Origin: Urechis unicinctus
Taxonomy: Eukaryota > Annelida > Polychaeta > Xenopneusta > Urechidae
Reading direction: 5' to 3'
NCBI GenBank assembly: GCA_034190875.2
Contig: CM067349.1
Location: 35,605,780 to 35,669,779, forward strand
Length of the DNA stretch: 64,000 nucleotides
Under the pieces are notes generated by a model. That model worked only from the letters and a program-made list of their open reading frames with translations. It did no database searches and was not told where the DNA came from. Made by a program: the position numbers and the translations under genes. Positions 1 to 13,689 of the stretch are shown one piece after another. Within the stretch, counting starts at the first letter, position 1, and every line of letters starts with the position of its first letter.

Positions 1-136
1 AAAGTTACAATTTGGTGGGAAAGCGCAGTTGTGTAAGCCTATGAGATGACGCTGACTATTTTGGCCCCATGATCATCGTCCAAAATGTAAGTATGGGCCA
101 AGATGGTTGGTGATTTGTACCAAAATGGTCGACTTG

Positions 137-141
<5 letters not shown>

Positions 142-204
<63 letters not shown>
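142..204. repeat. (TA)n microsatellite
   Basis: Uninterrupted TA dinucleotides over about 60 bp. No coding content. One of several long TA tracts in the window. Confidence 0.97.
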
Positions 205-206
<2 letters not shown>

Positions 207-3200
207 CAGATAAATATATTCTGAACTGACGTCACCTCGAAAATGACAGGGTTACAGCATTATTTCAGAATATGATGCCTATATATATGTTTTTATGACT
301 TTTATAAAAGTTTGTGTTCGTGTTATAACATATACTTCACGTCGCCCTGAAGTATTTCTAGGTATCGCGAATAAACATGCAATTACGAGCGGTTTGACGA
401 TCATGAAAAACCAAAATTTGTTACTGCTAGGGCACAAAGCAAATAGATTTCGTCGACGCTATCTGATTAGTTATTGCTGATTGATGACAGTGCTACAATC
501 CCAACCATAGGGATTGAATAGCCTCTGTCTTTAACGATACACCACGAATGTAGCTGCTTAATTGCACTGTTTTTCATCTGGCCCAACTGGTTTTCTAAAA
601 CGAATTCACCCATAGTATTTATTTGAAAACTGACATTAGCGATATTGTTACCCTAGTGAGACAAGGGTGACAATTTTATTGTTTACATTTACCATTATGA
701 ACCAAAATGATATGTGCTGATGGAATCACTAAAGCGTGCGTTGGAAAAGTGTTTTTGTTATCTCATTACAGCAGTTATTACATTGGGACAGCACGAAAAA
801 ATTGTTCACCACTGGCACCAGATACATTCACTTTCATAATTAGCTCGTTCGACGGGCATATCCAGCTGCCCAAAGGGTAGTAGTGTGAAAAGAGTTCATA
901 GATTTCACCCCTATATGCAGCACAAAGAATACTACTCTATAGGAAGATCTTTATTTTACCTTTATGCAAAAGCTCTCCGATTGAAGGGTAAGCTGCTGCG
1001 CTGGACCGTATCGATCCACGTGAAATACGCATTTAGGGCCTAACAAAGCAGTTTGTGTGCTGCTATCCGACACAAAAATGCCATTATCGCGTATAAAACG
1101 TTGTCATCTCTCCTCGTTGAATAGCTGCTGTAACTGTCAAGCATGTTCATTTGACATCAAAGGCCTAATGAATGACAGCAAAAAACAGTTAAACACAAAA
1201 TGTATCAGTCCGACTGTAAGTGAACAGAGAACCAGGAATTTAGCTCTTTGTCTGTACAATTGATCGAACCAATTAGCTGTGTGAATAGGGTTCGCTGCCT
1301 CATGAATAGCCCACGTACATCTTATAATTCGCATAATATATCAGTCCCAATGGAACCACCATTAGACATCAACAACTAAATGTAATACTCCATAAATATG
1401 TACAATTTGCATGAAAAAACATAAAGCAATATATTGCCGAGGCGTATAAATTGTGAGATCGATTGGCAACGTTCAACAACCATTACTTTTGAACTCATAT
1501 GTCGCCTCTATTCAATGCTTAATTGATATGTCGGAAAGTGCGACAAATATAGTCAAGGCCTGTGTAACAAAATGATACACAGCAATTCCTTAACTCTACA
1601 GCAAAGCCTGGTTCTGTGCAACATTCATTACGTATCCTATCCCTTTGAAGACCTACCATTCTATCTACATAGAAAAGTGAAATGAAAACATCACTGATTT
1701 GTTTAGACGGCAAATTCAACCTATATGTGCGTGCATTTGGTTTTGCCTTGGCACACTACATTAGTTACGAACACATCCTCTTCAATCAATGATACCTCGT
1801 CCCTTTTAGATTACACAGGGCATTGAGGATAACCTTAAGTAAAATGATTTTCTATGTAGCAGATATTGTAATGAAATAATAATTGATTACAATAATAAAA
1901 ACTTCAAAATATTTAACGCTAAATCCTAATCTCCGACATGTCAATTTAGCAGCGATAAGAGCCTACATGACCTTAATTTATAGCATCACGTTTTCCTACA
2001 AAAAAGACTCCTATGTAATTGGATTCATATGTTATTGGATTCTTTTATCCTGAAATCAATTAGCGTGCAAAGCTAATGCTTCTAACTTAAAACTGATAAC
2101 GCAAATAGGTTACGAATTGCTACAACACATCGTGCAAACGAAGAAGGAACCTTATACGTGGTTGCTATCTAAAATTATCGGCTAAAAATATGTTATATAT
2201 ACAACTCGCAAATTTGAAAAGAGGACCACATTACTATACTAATGCTAGACATCATCAAATATATTACCAAGCTTGAATTTGACAAAAATTGCATCCGACT
2301 TTTTATTTATCGTAACATCCTCATAGTCGCTTCAAACAATGGGAGATACTCTGGTGTTATCTAGCTTTATAATACCATGGGCACATCACGCATTTCTTGA
2401 ATATGGCGCTAGACAAAGCACCGACAGCCTATGGTAATTATTGATAACTAGCACTGTTGTCAGAGACCGTACACTCAACTGAACGTGTTGTAATAATAAA
2501 TCATCGATAGAGATGATACATATAGTAGCAGTTGCGATTTAACAATATTCATCGCTACAACCATTTTAAGGCTTTTATGGCGCAGTTTCTAAGGACTGAA
2601 ATCAATGCAGAGCGAATAACATTATGTTATTATGTCCATTTGTAATATACCACAAAGATTATTAATAAATAGACCACCGGTTACGGTTGTCTAATAATTC
2701 AAAATGATTCATCTGGCGATGTAACATGTTATAAAACAATTTTTTTCTCGACCAGTCATGAAGATCAAATTGACAGATGGTCGGTTGCTCGTATCCAAAT
2801 TAACACTTCTTGCAGCCATTTGTTAAGCTTTATGTTATTTGCACTTACTGACTCCTTATACTAGTTTATGGCCAAGTAAGTATCACCAAGGTATCAATCT
2901 GACAATACACGCCACTTAACGTAAATCGATTGTAAGCCATCTGCAATGTCTTATTTCCCTCTCAGAACTACTTTACTGTCACATTAGTCTCCAGAGTGTG
3001 CCACAGATTAATGGATTTACTTTTTTAACAAGGGTTTTGCTTTTAGGGTAATGCGCGTATTTCATCAATTGACAATTATATTTCGCTGTTTATGTTCTTC
3101 AATGTTTTACTGTGACATCTTTAGGCCTGTTTCTGTTGTATTGGCAAAACTAACAGACCATATATTGCGACAAAGAACTCCTACTATCCACTCGTCCACC

Positions 3201-3603
3201 ATCATCAATGTAAATCAATATATTCGTCGGTGGCACGACATGTGGACAGAGTCTATCTCGCTATAATATTGGTACTGAGTAGGGAGAGTAACTGCATTGC
3301 ATGTGTTGCCTCTTGAGATCTACCGATATCAACTGACTTGATACAGTAATGGCAGAGTCAGCTTACTCGCTCAAAGACAAACATGAGCAATGTTAATGGC
3401 ATTAATCTGAGGTGGTGATTCAAACGTTAGAACCTGAAAATTTCATTGGTAGTGGTAGTTCATAGGTACAAAACGTCATTTATAGCTGTCCCGAATTGTT
3501 GAATGCAGTCGTGGTAGCTATGCATCGGCAAGTGGCCTTAATCACGAATGATCATTTCTTATAAACTTTCATATTTCTAATAAACTTATATATCACTATT
3601 TGT

Positions 3604-3639
<36 letters not shown>

Positions 3640-3658
3640 ACTCTCTCTCTCTCTCGCT
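3604..3658. repeat. (CT)n microsatellite
   Basis: CT dinucleotide run with a few single-base interruptions. Confidence 0.95.
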
Positions 3659-6600
3659 CAACATATAGATAATCAACATAATTAGTACACATTCCCGGTA
3701 GCATATAAACATTGAGAGCGTGAAGCAACCAGTCGAGTAATGCAAGTGGTTTGAGAATGTCACTTTAGGGAAAAGGTGGCTTGTAATTGTCAGGGTGCAA
3801 CACCTATTTTCCATGTGATTATCCTCGCGATGCTTGCAGTTGTTTGTAAACTCTTCGCATAAAGGGGTCAAGTCAGCTGCTTGCATTGGTCATTTTCATA
3901 GCAGCTGTTTGCAGTAGGTGGTAACTTACATGCTAGATACGCAGCGCAGCTTTATATTCGCCTTCACTTGGTGGTCATTGTAAGGTCACGACTGGAATGC
4001 ACAAATATTTAATTGACGACAAAGGCGAAAGTATGAATGCAATATAAACATCGTAGTTTTATATCATACGAGCAGCCCGTAAGCACATTAGGTATCAGGG
4101 CATTCGAAATATGATCAACTTACTACAAGGGTAATCCTTTCAAAACTGCAGCGATTGGTTTCCCCCAGCAAAAGAATTAACTTTTTTTCAGCTACCCTTA
4201 ATTGATGTTTCTCACACAGAGGTTATTTTGATCAATTATTTATATGAAACTTGATGCGCATGTAGAGTACAGTAAGACGATAATTTGATCAGGCTGTTCG
4301 AGGCCAGCGAACTTACTGTGTTATGCGGTGTTGTAGCCTACCGGGAGCCAGATACACTATGTTGCTCATAGCAATAGACGAAAAATACTTTTTACTACTG
4401 TACTTGAACAATGGGTCGATTCACAAACAATGATAGGCTTAGGTTCTGCACCTTCTTTTCTTTTTAGACCATGACATAAACACACCGTCACCCCATTACG
4501 AATGCGTTCTAAGTCAAAGTCAGGTATAGATTTTCCAATAATGACTCCCTTGGTCTAGCACAGATAACGAGGGCTTCATGTAGCCTAAACGCAGGCTCGT
4601 TACAATGGTCTGTACGATAAATATAGAATACCTACTAACGTAAAAAATGTGACCATTAAAATAGATAAAACACCAGCCTTATTAATTGTGGTTAGTGGTA
4701 CATATCGCTATATGCAACAACAAGACGTGAGCATTTGTTAATCAACACACAACTTCGCTTTGCAAATGAACCTGCATCTATTGGAAAAATAACTGTTGTC
4801 AGCCGGACAAACCAGAGCCAATCAATGGCAATTTTGTCTTTTGGTGAACGTGCTCCTTATCACGTGTCATAATGAAGCAGATTGACATTTCAAAATCTTT
4901 CTTAATGCTAATTGGATACTGGATTTTCAACAGCGTGTAAGCCAGTCAAAACTATACTTTTACTATAGATAGAATTCAATAATGCTAATGCATATTTGAT
5001 TAATGTTAACATATCGTACAACGCCCACGTGCAGCAATGAATGCTAGATTTAGTGGATCCCAAGTGTTTCCTAGGGCGACTACGCTTCTGCACTTTGACA
5101 TGATCTACCATAATGCACATCGATTGCATGTTATGCGCTAGAAAACGTTCAGTATATTCAATTGGACGTAGGGGAATGAATGCAAGAAGCGTCATAAAAT
5201 TTTATAACTCCTAACAATGAATAAGCATTGCGTGCTGTGATCTGTGTGTGTCCAGTTTTACTAACTGACCAACGGACTTCACTGGGTACGTCTAGAAGTT
5301 GATTGAATGCCTCAAAGATACAGCCCGACAGTCTGCTTAATCTAGCCAATACATTATACAAATGATGAATCGCCGTTCTACACCACAAGTTATGGGACGT
5401 ACATTCACGGGAGAGTATCCGTATGCATTCAGTATATATTAGAGCAGTGTAAGCACCTGAACCCAATATATATCGATAACTCATGCCGAAACAAATTGAG
5501 TCATTATCATGAATGATTCGCCCAATATTGCGCCTGGTAAAAATAATTACCGACAAATTCGACGCTTACCATTTTAACCTTGCAAATAGCATATGGGTTG
5601 AAACAGTGTAAATTTTAAGTGTATTGCTCGCATACATATTCCAATGTTGCCCGATGCTAATGACAATTTTATTGGCGTATAATTATAACCTCTGATATCC
5701 ATTTCATTGACATAATCCTATTGCAAATTTTAGTAATCATAAAATGTACGCATCAAATGTACGCATCTAATGCAGATAACCTAGAGGTGGTCCTACGTTC
5801 CACAAAATATTATGATCTTTGCAATAATGCGAAACAGCTCGTTCTAGTAGCAACGTTAGACACTCGCATTGGTATTAACAGATAATGTTATGTGTTAATT
5901 GCCATTCATTGGTATTATGAGGATCTCTGCTTGAAAATCTTTTGACCCTCAAATCTTTCTTGTCTGTCTATAATTCGTTTGCAGCATACGGGTTACACGC
6001 AGAAGTTGTCTTGTGTTAAATTGAATTTGCCCCTATTGAGCGATCAATTTCCGTCGCTAAGAATCATAAGATTCGCAAACATTGTCAGATCATTGTCTAC
6101 GTGCTTCTGTAGTACATATCATACAGAAATCATTTAATATTCAACCTCACCGATCACTTTCAATTAAATTAAATAGCCTCGTTAAATTGGTATTCACGAT
6201 TATTTTCATGACAGTGAATTCTATATATTTTTTAATGCAATCAAAAACAAATGCAGATAGAGAATAACTGTTAACGTAAAATATGTTTTCCGACTTAATA
6301 ACATCATCACAGTAAAGACAAACCATATGGCGTTGTCGAACAAATAACCATCGTCTCATGGCTAATTAATGGCAAACAGAGACAATCGTAACGAGCCTGC
6401 TTTTAGGATGCCTGAAGTGCTCTTTAACTATGCACGACAAACGGAGTGGCTAAACAGCTTTTGAGTTCTCATGAGCAAACCTAGACCTGATTCTGACTTA
6501 GAAGGCTTCCTAGAACTGAACAGTAAGCTTTGCTTTAGACTCTATGTAAGATCTGACCTGCATTACTTACATTGAGTTGTTCAGTTATTACAGTCCACCT

Positions 6601-7996
6601 GACGATAAATGTAATGAACTTAAATGCTGCATTATTTGCTTGACAAGATACATTGAGTGGCAAAGTATGGTGGTGGTACAATAGGAAAGAAAGCTGTTAA
6701 GTTATTCAATACGTATTTGATTGTTATAATGTTCATTGCCAACCTAACGATGATTGCGTATCGTTATTCAGGCCAGGCCCGTGCTGTACTGACGTGCATG
6801 ATTTTTATCCCAACAAGGTACATTAGTTAAGAAACCTTAAAGGCAAATCCATGATCAGTTAATCATGAGCACTAAGGAGAACAGCGTTGATCAGAATAGA
6901 AAGAAATGAATATCAACCTTGCGCGCGTATGTCCGTGAACAGGCGTTTAATACTGTGGAATATGTTGATAACCAAGTGTTACCTCATTATATGACGGTCG
7001 TGTAAATTTCAGGAAAAAAGAAGTGCAATTCAATGTCCGTTTATCGACCCATTATACTTTTGTCGGGTGTTGACAAAGCAGTGCGTAATAAATTCCTTAT
7101 GAGGCGGTGAACAACAAAGTGTAGCCGGCTTCCAAAAGTCTCCCTCGAGGCATTACAAAGCTTGGCTGGGCTCGATCAGCCTAATAAAAGTTACGCGAAA
7201 CATCGTCCTAATATATTTCACATGTGCTGCAGGTGTCATATTAAATATTGATCCAAGTTGCCTCCTGCCGCAAACAGCTGCTAAGCAAATGACTAATGCA
7301 AGAATCTAGATCTCCCGTCATAAGGTGAGCTAACAAACAGCTGCAAGCATAGCCGCGATATTAACATGTGCAAAATAGCAGTTGCATCATTACAATAACA
7401 GTTAATTGCTATTCTGTTCGTCATCAATACGATGGCTATATCTAACTTTAAGTTACCAACTAACAGCCACTTTGCACACTTCACATTCTGTTTATAAATT
7501 GTAAACCATCCTCGTCGTTCAACACAGTCGCTAACAATCAGAGGGGTGTCACACGATACCCATACGACAAACGAATCTCCTATTCAGGGTCGATTTGCTA
7601 TCAGCTCTTCCTTGCAATCTCATCATGCGTCCTTGTCAGACACGACAGAATCTCATTAACATTATCGTTTCGCATCTTCCTTCGGCGGTGTTGCTTGACC
7701 AATTGCACTGTCAGGTCTGCATCCGATAGATCGCTGAAGGTGACAGATTATGTTTTTCAAAATTCTAGGTTATGAATGAACACTACTCTGGGAGTTACCC
7801 AGCGTAAATGTCACGAAATAACCTTAGTCGGAAACATTATGACCATATAGTTATGTGATTCAATACCAGACTCTAAATGTCCGCTTTTGGTTTTGATGAG
7901 ACTCTATACAACATCAACGAAACACAGTATCAGTCGTTTCACAACTGCGATCGGTCTGTACATTATCCGAGTAAATCTGCTTTCAATTATTATTAA

Positions 7997-9173
7997 CAGT
8001 CGAGACCGTTATGTAAACGCGTCCGGACGTATTTGCGTCTTTTTCTCTCCGTCTTGCCTTATCCCCGTCATCCCATACCAACTGGGAAAAACGGTAAAAT
8101 ATCGGCGTCATGGCCATTAAAGAGCACCCTCGAGCGGTGCAAACTGAAGTTCCGGCGTTGTTGCACCACTTAACATTTTCTATTGCGATACTAGATGTTT
8201 ACTTTTTGCGCGCCAAGCGAAAATTGAAGAGGAATCCGACGTTTTTTTATAGGAAGGTATACATTCATGTCCAAATTAACTCATTTTAATATTCATAAAG
8301 ATGTATGACAAGTATTTTCGCTGATCTTGGTGGCTTTCTTGTTCCGTTTCCACTACCAAGTACAATAAAGGACGTCTCTAATCATAAGAATCTTCTATTT
8401 TCACAAGGGCATGTTCGGCGTTATATTTGATAAAAATGGACGCAATGACGTCTAATGGTCCCAACAAGTTTTGTTTTCGGTAATTCGTCAACGCGTCCAC
8501 AAATGTAGTTCAGAATCAACAGATACAATTTCCTTTAGTTTCGTGTAGGTGAATTTGGATGTGTTGTGTTATGTACTAACCTGGCGAAGTTACTACTAGT
8601 ACCAGGGCTAGAAATTGCATAAAATCACACACACACATGGGCCGTCATTCCAGACAATAGGTTGTACAACAAGTTCTGTTGCTGTGCCCCAGAAAGTCTT
8701 GCGAGTCCCAAGGCCAGCTCATAGTATAAATGCCATGGAGAACCCAACGGCGCGGAGACAAACTATCCATAAAGTACAAACGGGGGGGGGGGGGGGGGAA
8801 TCGTTAGGTTTTTGCTTCTGAATAATATAGCATTATAATTGACACCCCCTCCATCCACATGGGAGTGAAAAATGTCGCGTCGTTCTGTATTTACTGTCGA
8901 CATGACCGTTGCTTAGTTGTATCTACTATCATATTATGGACGCACGATAACCCTGCGAATGAGTAGTAGTGGTCAAAGGTTCGAGCGAGCGGAAGTCTGT
9001 GACGTAATGCCGGAGATTTTGACGCATCTGCGTCGTTTACTTCCATGCAGAGTAAGACGCGGATATAGGCAGACGTTTTTCCGTCCTTGTTTTAAAGACG
9101 CTGGCCCGTCCAGACGCTTTCTCATACAGTGACGCAAATACGTCCGGACGCGTTTACATAACGGTCTCGACTG
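7997..9173. mobile_element. Non-autonomous TIR DNA transposon, 1,177 bp
   Basis: The first 43 bases (7,997-8,039) and the last 43 bases (9,131-9,173) are exact reverse complements. The element begins CAGTCGAGACC and ends GGTCTCGACTG. It is flanked on both sides by ATTAA (7,992-7,996 and 9,174-9,178), a 5-bp target-site duplication. Inside are many scattered GACG/CGTC-rich motifs near both ends, a CA run and a 17-base G tract, but no transposase-like frame; the longest internal frames are about 70 codons and unrecognised. It is therefore non-autonomous. The superfamily is not assigned: a 5-bp duplication with CAG...CTG termini does not clearly match Transib, piggyBac or hAT rules. Confidence 0.88.
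8782..8798 (+). repeat. Poly-G tract (17 G)
   Basis: Seventeen consecutive G residues inside the TIR element. The length may be affected by sequencing error, and the tract may form G-quadruplex structure. Confidence 0.9.
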
Positions 9174-11480
9174 ATTAATGAATGTGAATTGAAGCCTATG
9201 CTGTCTTTAACATCAATCACCACATTTCTTGAAGACAATTGTTGTATTTATCATTATACACAACCTTACACTGACTGACAACAAAGCTAATGTGTTAGAC
9301 TAACTAGATTATAGACTTAATTTGAAGTACATGTGCGGGTGTTGCACCATCCTCTTTACTCGATATACACCAGAGTTATCATGACTTCTTATAGTTGATT
9401 ACAACAGACTGTGTCTGATCAACACGGTAACATATGTGTTTGGTGAGCCGACCCCGGGATTTTGAAACCTTCAGGCAAAGATCGATTTCGCGGCTGCTCC
9501 ACATGGCCAACTCTCATTGCACAAATCGTCGCGAGTTGATGCATTACTTGCGCACCATGAATTGTGAATCTCATCAGTGAGTGAGCCCTGAATTATTACA
9601 ACAAGGAATATTGGAAATCAGTTAATAAAGCGACTCAATTTTATTAAGATTGTCTAGTAAGATTGAACAATAGTGGATATAGCGATAGACCATATGTATC
9701 CCACAAACACGTAGGCCGCGGTCGGTTAATCAATGATTCACATTATCTTTACCGCCATGACTGCGATAGCGTCCTCGCAAGGCGATGGTTTCGATATAGT
9801 CGAGAGTGTACCTCAGATCAAGGAACGACTGTTTTAATGAAGATTCAGTTCCAGGATTATTGTCCGTATTGCTCAAGTTATAATTAGATAATGCCGGTTA
9901 TATAAAATAGTGCGTTGGAATGGTATGCTGCTCGCTGTGAGAAAAGTTGGATTTATGTCCAGTATTTGATAAATGGCCGGTTATTAATTTTATCATGCAG
10001 CAACAATGCTTATAAATCTCACAAAGTAGGGCGGGTCAATGTTTGTTCAATGGTTTACTGTGCCCTCGTCAGGCTTGTTTGGTTTTATTGGCAAAACTAG
10101 CTGATCATATATTGGGACAAAGGACTGTTCTATTGCCCACTCGTCCATCATCTTGTGGAGTTCATTACAATTGTAATAAAAGTCCTTACAATTGCAGTCG
10201 TGTTACGAACCTGTTGCAACCGACCCTTTTCTGAAAGCTTATAATGTTGATATTATATTTAATATAAGTAGAGCAGTACCTAAATATCAACGTATTCTTC
10301 TGTGGCATCACAGGTGGACAGAGTGAGTTAGTTTATCTCGATGTATTATTGGTACTAAGCTCTACATTAGACTGATCGGACGAATGTGTGAAGTAAACGT
10401 TATGTTAACCACTAAGCACAAGAGAATGATGTGTTATTTATATGTCATACCTATCACGATGCGCATCTGCTACTGTGTGAGTGTTTACAGTAAGTGAGGA
10501 CCAGACAGACCTCCGTATGGAAAATATTGACTAAATCAAGTGAGCACTAGGTGACTGCTTACATCAAAAGATGATTACAATATCGTCTATAAGAGACTAT
10601 ATGACTCGCAACTAGCAACAAATATCTCGTCCAAGTACATGTATGTTTTCGAAAGACCAATGCTCGACAAATTTGGTTATGATTACCAATTTCACAGACA
10701 TATGATTGAGCCAAAAATAACCATTTTACTAGCGCACGAATAACAGCGGTAATTGTCGCTTTTCTTTCCCTGACGTTCTCTTTTATTATCGCCTACAGTG
10801 AAATAACTAAAATCCTTGTACGCTTTGTCGTGAATCGTGCGGATATTGTGTCGCCGTGATCATCCTTGGCAGTTATAGTAGTATGCGAGAATCAGCATCA
10901 AGTAGCCCTCTGATTTTACTCAATTGCTTCGTCAATCGATATATTTTATATTGTTGACAAATAAAGCCTTCTTATGTGATTGATGATTTCAAGCATTCAC
11001 ACTGGTTGATGTTTTTGGCCGATCATTTTAGGTAGCAAACTCATATTAGGTGCCTCGTTCCTCTTTCCGATATATTGTAGCAATTCGTCATCTTTTTAAT
11101 ATGTTATCAGTTGTAAGCAAAATCATTGCACGCCAACATATTTCAGGGTAACTTTAATTATCTATGAAAATCGAGGTATCATGGATTAAAGACGGCATTT
11201 TATGTCGCATGAGCCAACGCAACACCAGGTAGCTCTCTCGAACTAAGTACGGGTAGTGATCCATGCACTCCCTCTTAGTTCTGGCGTACAACGATATTTA
11301 GCCTTGGTAATTCAACGGAATGATCCCGAGTTCCCGTATTTTATCTAGTTTTATCTATTAAATCAACTCACCAAACATTTATCGGAACAGAGGTAGAATT
11401 TGAGCAAAAGCAGTATCCTGGTAATTAGTATTTTGGCCTAAATTCAAACGAAGCAGTAATATCTGGGCCCTACTTGGCAA
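9174..11480. repeat. Partial copy of the long repeat family, gene-free
   Basis: About 9,660-9,720 matches 41,125-41,190. About 9,930-10,980 matches 23,350-24,300 and 52,610-53,650, including the shared motif GGCAAAACTAGCTGATCAT near 10,091. From about 11,000 to 11,450 no match was noticed. No gene is recognised. Confidence 0.6.
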
Positions 11481-11481
11481 C

Positions 11482-11592
11482 ATGGCGGCGAGGTGGCGGA
11501 AACTGACCAGCGGAAGCTTTCACCAATTAGAACATAGGCGAGACAGCTCGCAAGACTCGGGTTCGCAGGGATTATTTGTGGCACGAAGCTAA
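11482..11592 (+). CDS. Possible short first coding exon or small ORF (36 codons)
   Basis: The frame starts at an ATG in the context CAACATGGCGGCGAGG. That resembles the YY1-type initiator/translation start of many metazoan genes, in a locally GC-rich patch unlike its surroundings. It encodes a basic, Ser/Gln/Arg-rich peptide beginning MAARWRKLTSG and stops at 11,590-11,592. No clear splice donor joins it to the next frame. The product is not recognised. Coding status is an inference from start context and composition; it could equally be a chance frame. Confidence 0.22.
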   Translation: MAARWRKLTSGSFHQLEHRRDSSQDSGSQGLFVARS

Positions 11593-11683
11593 AAGCTAAA
11601 ATGACCTTGTCTTACATGTAGAAAAGGCCACTGACATAAACTGTCGCACAAATGTCACACCTTATCACGAAGAAAGCAACGAA

Positions 11684-11824
11684 ATGGTGGGGAAAAGAAG
11701 ACAGGAACTATCAGCTATAGTTTTTGTCTATGTGCTCATGGCCTTATTTGCATCGGAAATTTCTGGGGCTGTCTGGTATATCGTCATCCACGCTTGTATT
11801 TTGGAAGAAAATATCACCGGTTAA
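11684..11824 (+). CDS. Possible small membrane-segment ORF or exon (46 codons)
   Basis: The frame is open from 11,600 (after TAA at 11,597) to TAA at 11,822. The first ATG is at 11,684. Translation gives a basic start (MVGKRRQE), one long hydrophobic stretch at about residues 10-40 with acidic and aromatic residues inside it, then an N-linked glycosylation sequon (NIT). This looks like a transmembrane segment. If it belongs with the frame at 11,482, a frame change by splicing is needed, and I see no strong splice pair. A GGTTAAC sequence at the end could be a weak donor. The family is not recognised. Confidence 0.25.
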   Translation: MVGKRRQELSAIVFVYVLMALFASEISGAVWYIVIHACILEENITG

Positions 11825-13689
11825 CTTGGAAAGGTATCAAAAATTTAATTTTTCGCAGACGATACGAGTATGAAATATTATCTTGAACCAACCTAAATAA
11901 TGAATTTCGACACTGATAGCCTGAAACTCGCCAGAATCTGCATATTTCGTGAAAACATGTAAGCATTTTCCGAATCGACCATCAAATTGGTGGTTTTACT
12001 GTTGGACCGACAAGGTGATAAATATAACATGACGTTGGTCTATGAGCTAACACCAGGGTCCCCAGTTTGAAAAATTGTCTTACTAAGTTGAAAGTTCCAT
12101 TCTACAAAAACCTTATGCGTATGTCGATTTGTAACTAATCAGTATAAAGAAGTAAAAGATTTAATCTATTTCCTCACCTGAAGATGCGTTGGTTTCATGA
12201 TGTTCCATGTTAGGCTACCTCGTGGAGCAGGTGCTACTTGGACCTTTCTTATGTAGGTCCATGAACAGCTTGTAACCATTTGACAGTGTTAATATAACAT
12301 ATTTTCAGGTGATGGTTCTGTTTTAGTCACCGGCGCCAGCACAACTAATAATGCACTCATTAGGGCGTTACGATGACTATTTATGGATTGGTCTTTGGAG
12401 AGCGTTTATGCGACAAAAGATATCATATCCAGCTCCATTAAATGCATGATTAGGAGTGGAACCATTTTCACTATGCACGTTGTCATGAAGCAGCAGACAG
12501 AACGGCTGATCTTTGGCCGATATTGTTTGGCGAATGAGGTGTCTGCTGCATTACAATGATGCTCAAACAAGATCATTTAGTCAATTCATGGAAAACTAAT
12601 TTATTCATTAACTCAGTTGTGATTACATCCAAAAATAATCGCGATTCATTGTGATTAGTAGATGCTCATCACAGCAAGACTAGATATAACCAATCATCAT
12701 TCATAAACATTGGGCACAGCAGTCATCTTACACCCCATGAAAAGAATACGCATCGTGATGCGTTGCCCTTGCCTACTTTTGGTCGACAATCGCGCTTTTG
12801 CGCCTTTCCATGATGAATATCACAAGCTTTATTACGATGTATAATGTAGATCAACGCACTTGCAGTTTGATTTACTTATGCGCGATATGCAATAGTTTGT
12901 GGTCATCTGCATTAAAAGATTATGGAATTTAACATGAATATCAAATGCGCTTATTATGTAACACAACATTAAGCTTGCAGGGGATTCCGTTCAGACGAAA
13001 GGGACTACAAAATGAGCAAAGGAATCCGTTGTGTTTTTGGAACGAAGCTATCATCCAAGTTGCAGTTTTGCGGACTCTTAATGTATACAAATGATAAGGA
13101 TTGCTTCCTCATGCTCTGTTTGAAGGATTAATATGCATACATATTTTAAGTATGTTATTTGCTCGTTGTAGTGGTTGTGAAATTTCGTTATTTATATCAC
13201 TTTCCCGCTAAAGAAACAATATGCTTTATTTCACATGATGTTGTTCAGTTATAAGCAAATTTCATTGTATATCTGCCTTCTTTTCCTCAATGAAACTCTT
13301 ACAACACTTGAACTTGTCTTGAGACATCACCGCGCGCAGATATTATAGGCATGAATTGTATGTTGAAGCCGATATTCGCCAAAATGCGCAAAAACAAACC
13401 CGACAAAACCCTAAAACCGACACATATGCAAAAAAACTCCAACAACTAAGTATACCGACAACTCGCTAGTATGCAAAATAATTAATGCTATGGTTACGAA
13501 TTCTTCGATCATTTTTAAAATATTCATACTACAGATGTGGATTGAAATTAGACGTTTAAGCACAGTGTTCTGGCTATGTACAAAAGTTCACATATTCATT
13601 TATAGTGATATGTACTTAATGATAAGCCAATAAACAGACCCAGATACGAAATGTCATTGCAATGCCAAAATGTTCCCTTTCTATTTACA
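11825..13689. other. Gene-free stretch
   Basis: No recognisable gene or repeat structure over most of this interval. At about 13,630-13,680 a short forward match to the segments at 28,020 and 43,810 (shared motif GATACGAAATGTCATTG) appears just before the inverted segment begins. Confidence 0.5.

Larger units (their letters stand above)
1..7996. repeat. Gene-free stretch with rearranged fragments of the long repeat family
   Basis: No supportable gene. Several pieces match later parts of the window in the same orientation by eye: about 2,460-3,260 resembles 23,000-23,600 and 52,210-52,850; about 3,900-4,050 resembles 33,680-33,790 and 49,600-49,710; about 4,800-5,330 resembles 17,480-18,140. 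The order of these pieces differs from that in the three longer copies, so this end looks rearranged. A 132-codon minus-strand frame at 5,158-5,556 is not preserved in its paralogue near 18 kb. Identity was judged visually, not computed. Confidence 0.6.

Noticed and set aside
5158..5556. 132-codon frame on the minus strand
   Set aside because: No recognisable domain, and the paralogous sequence near 18,040-18,150 does not keep the frame. Judged a chance ORF in repeat DNA.
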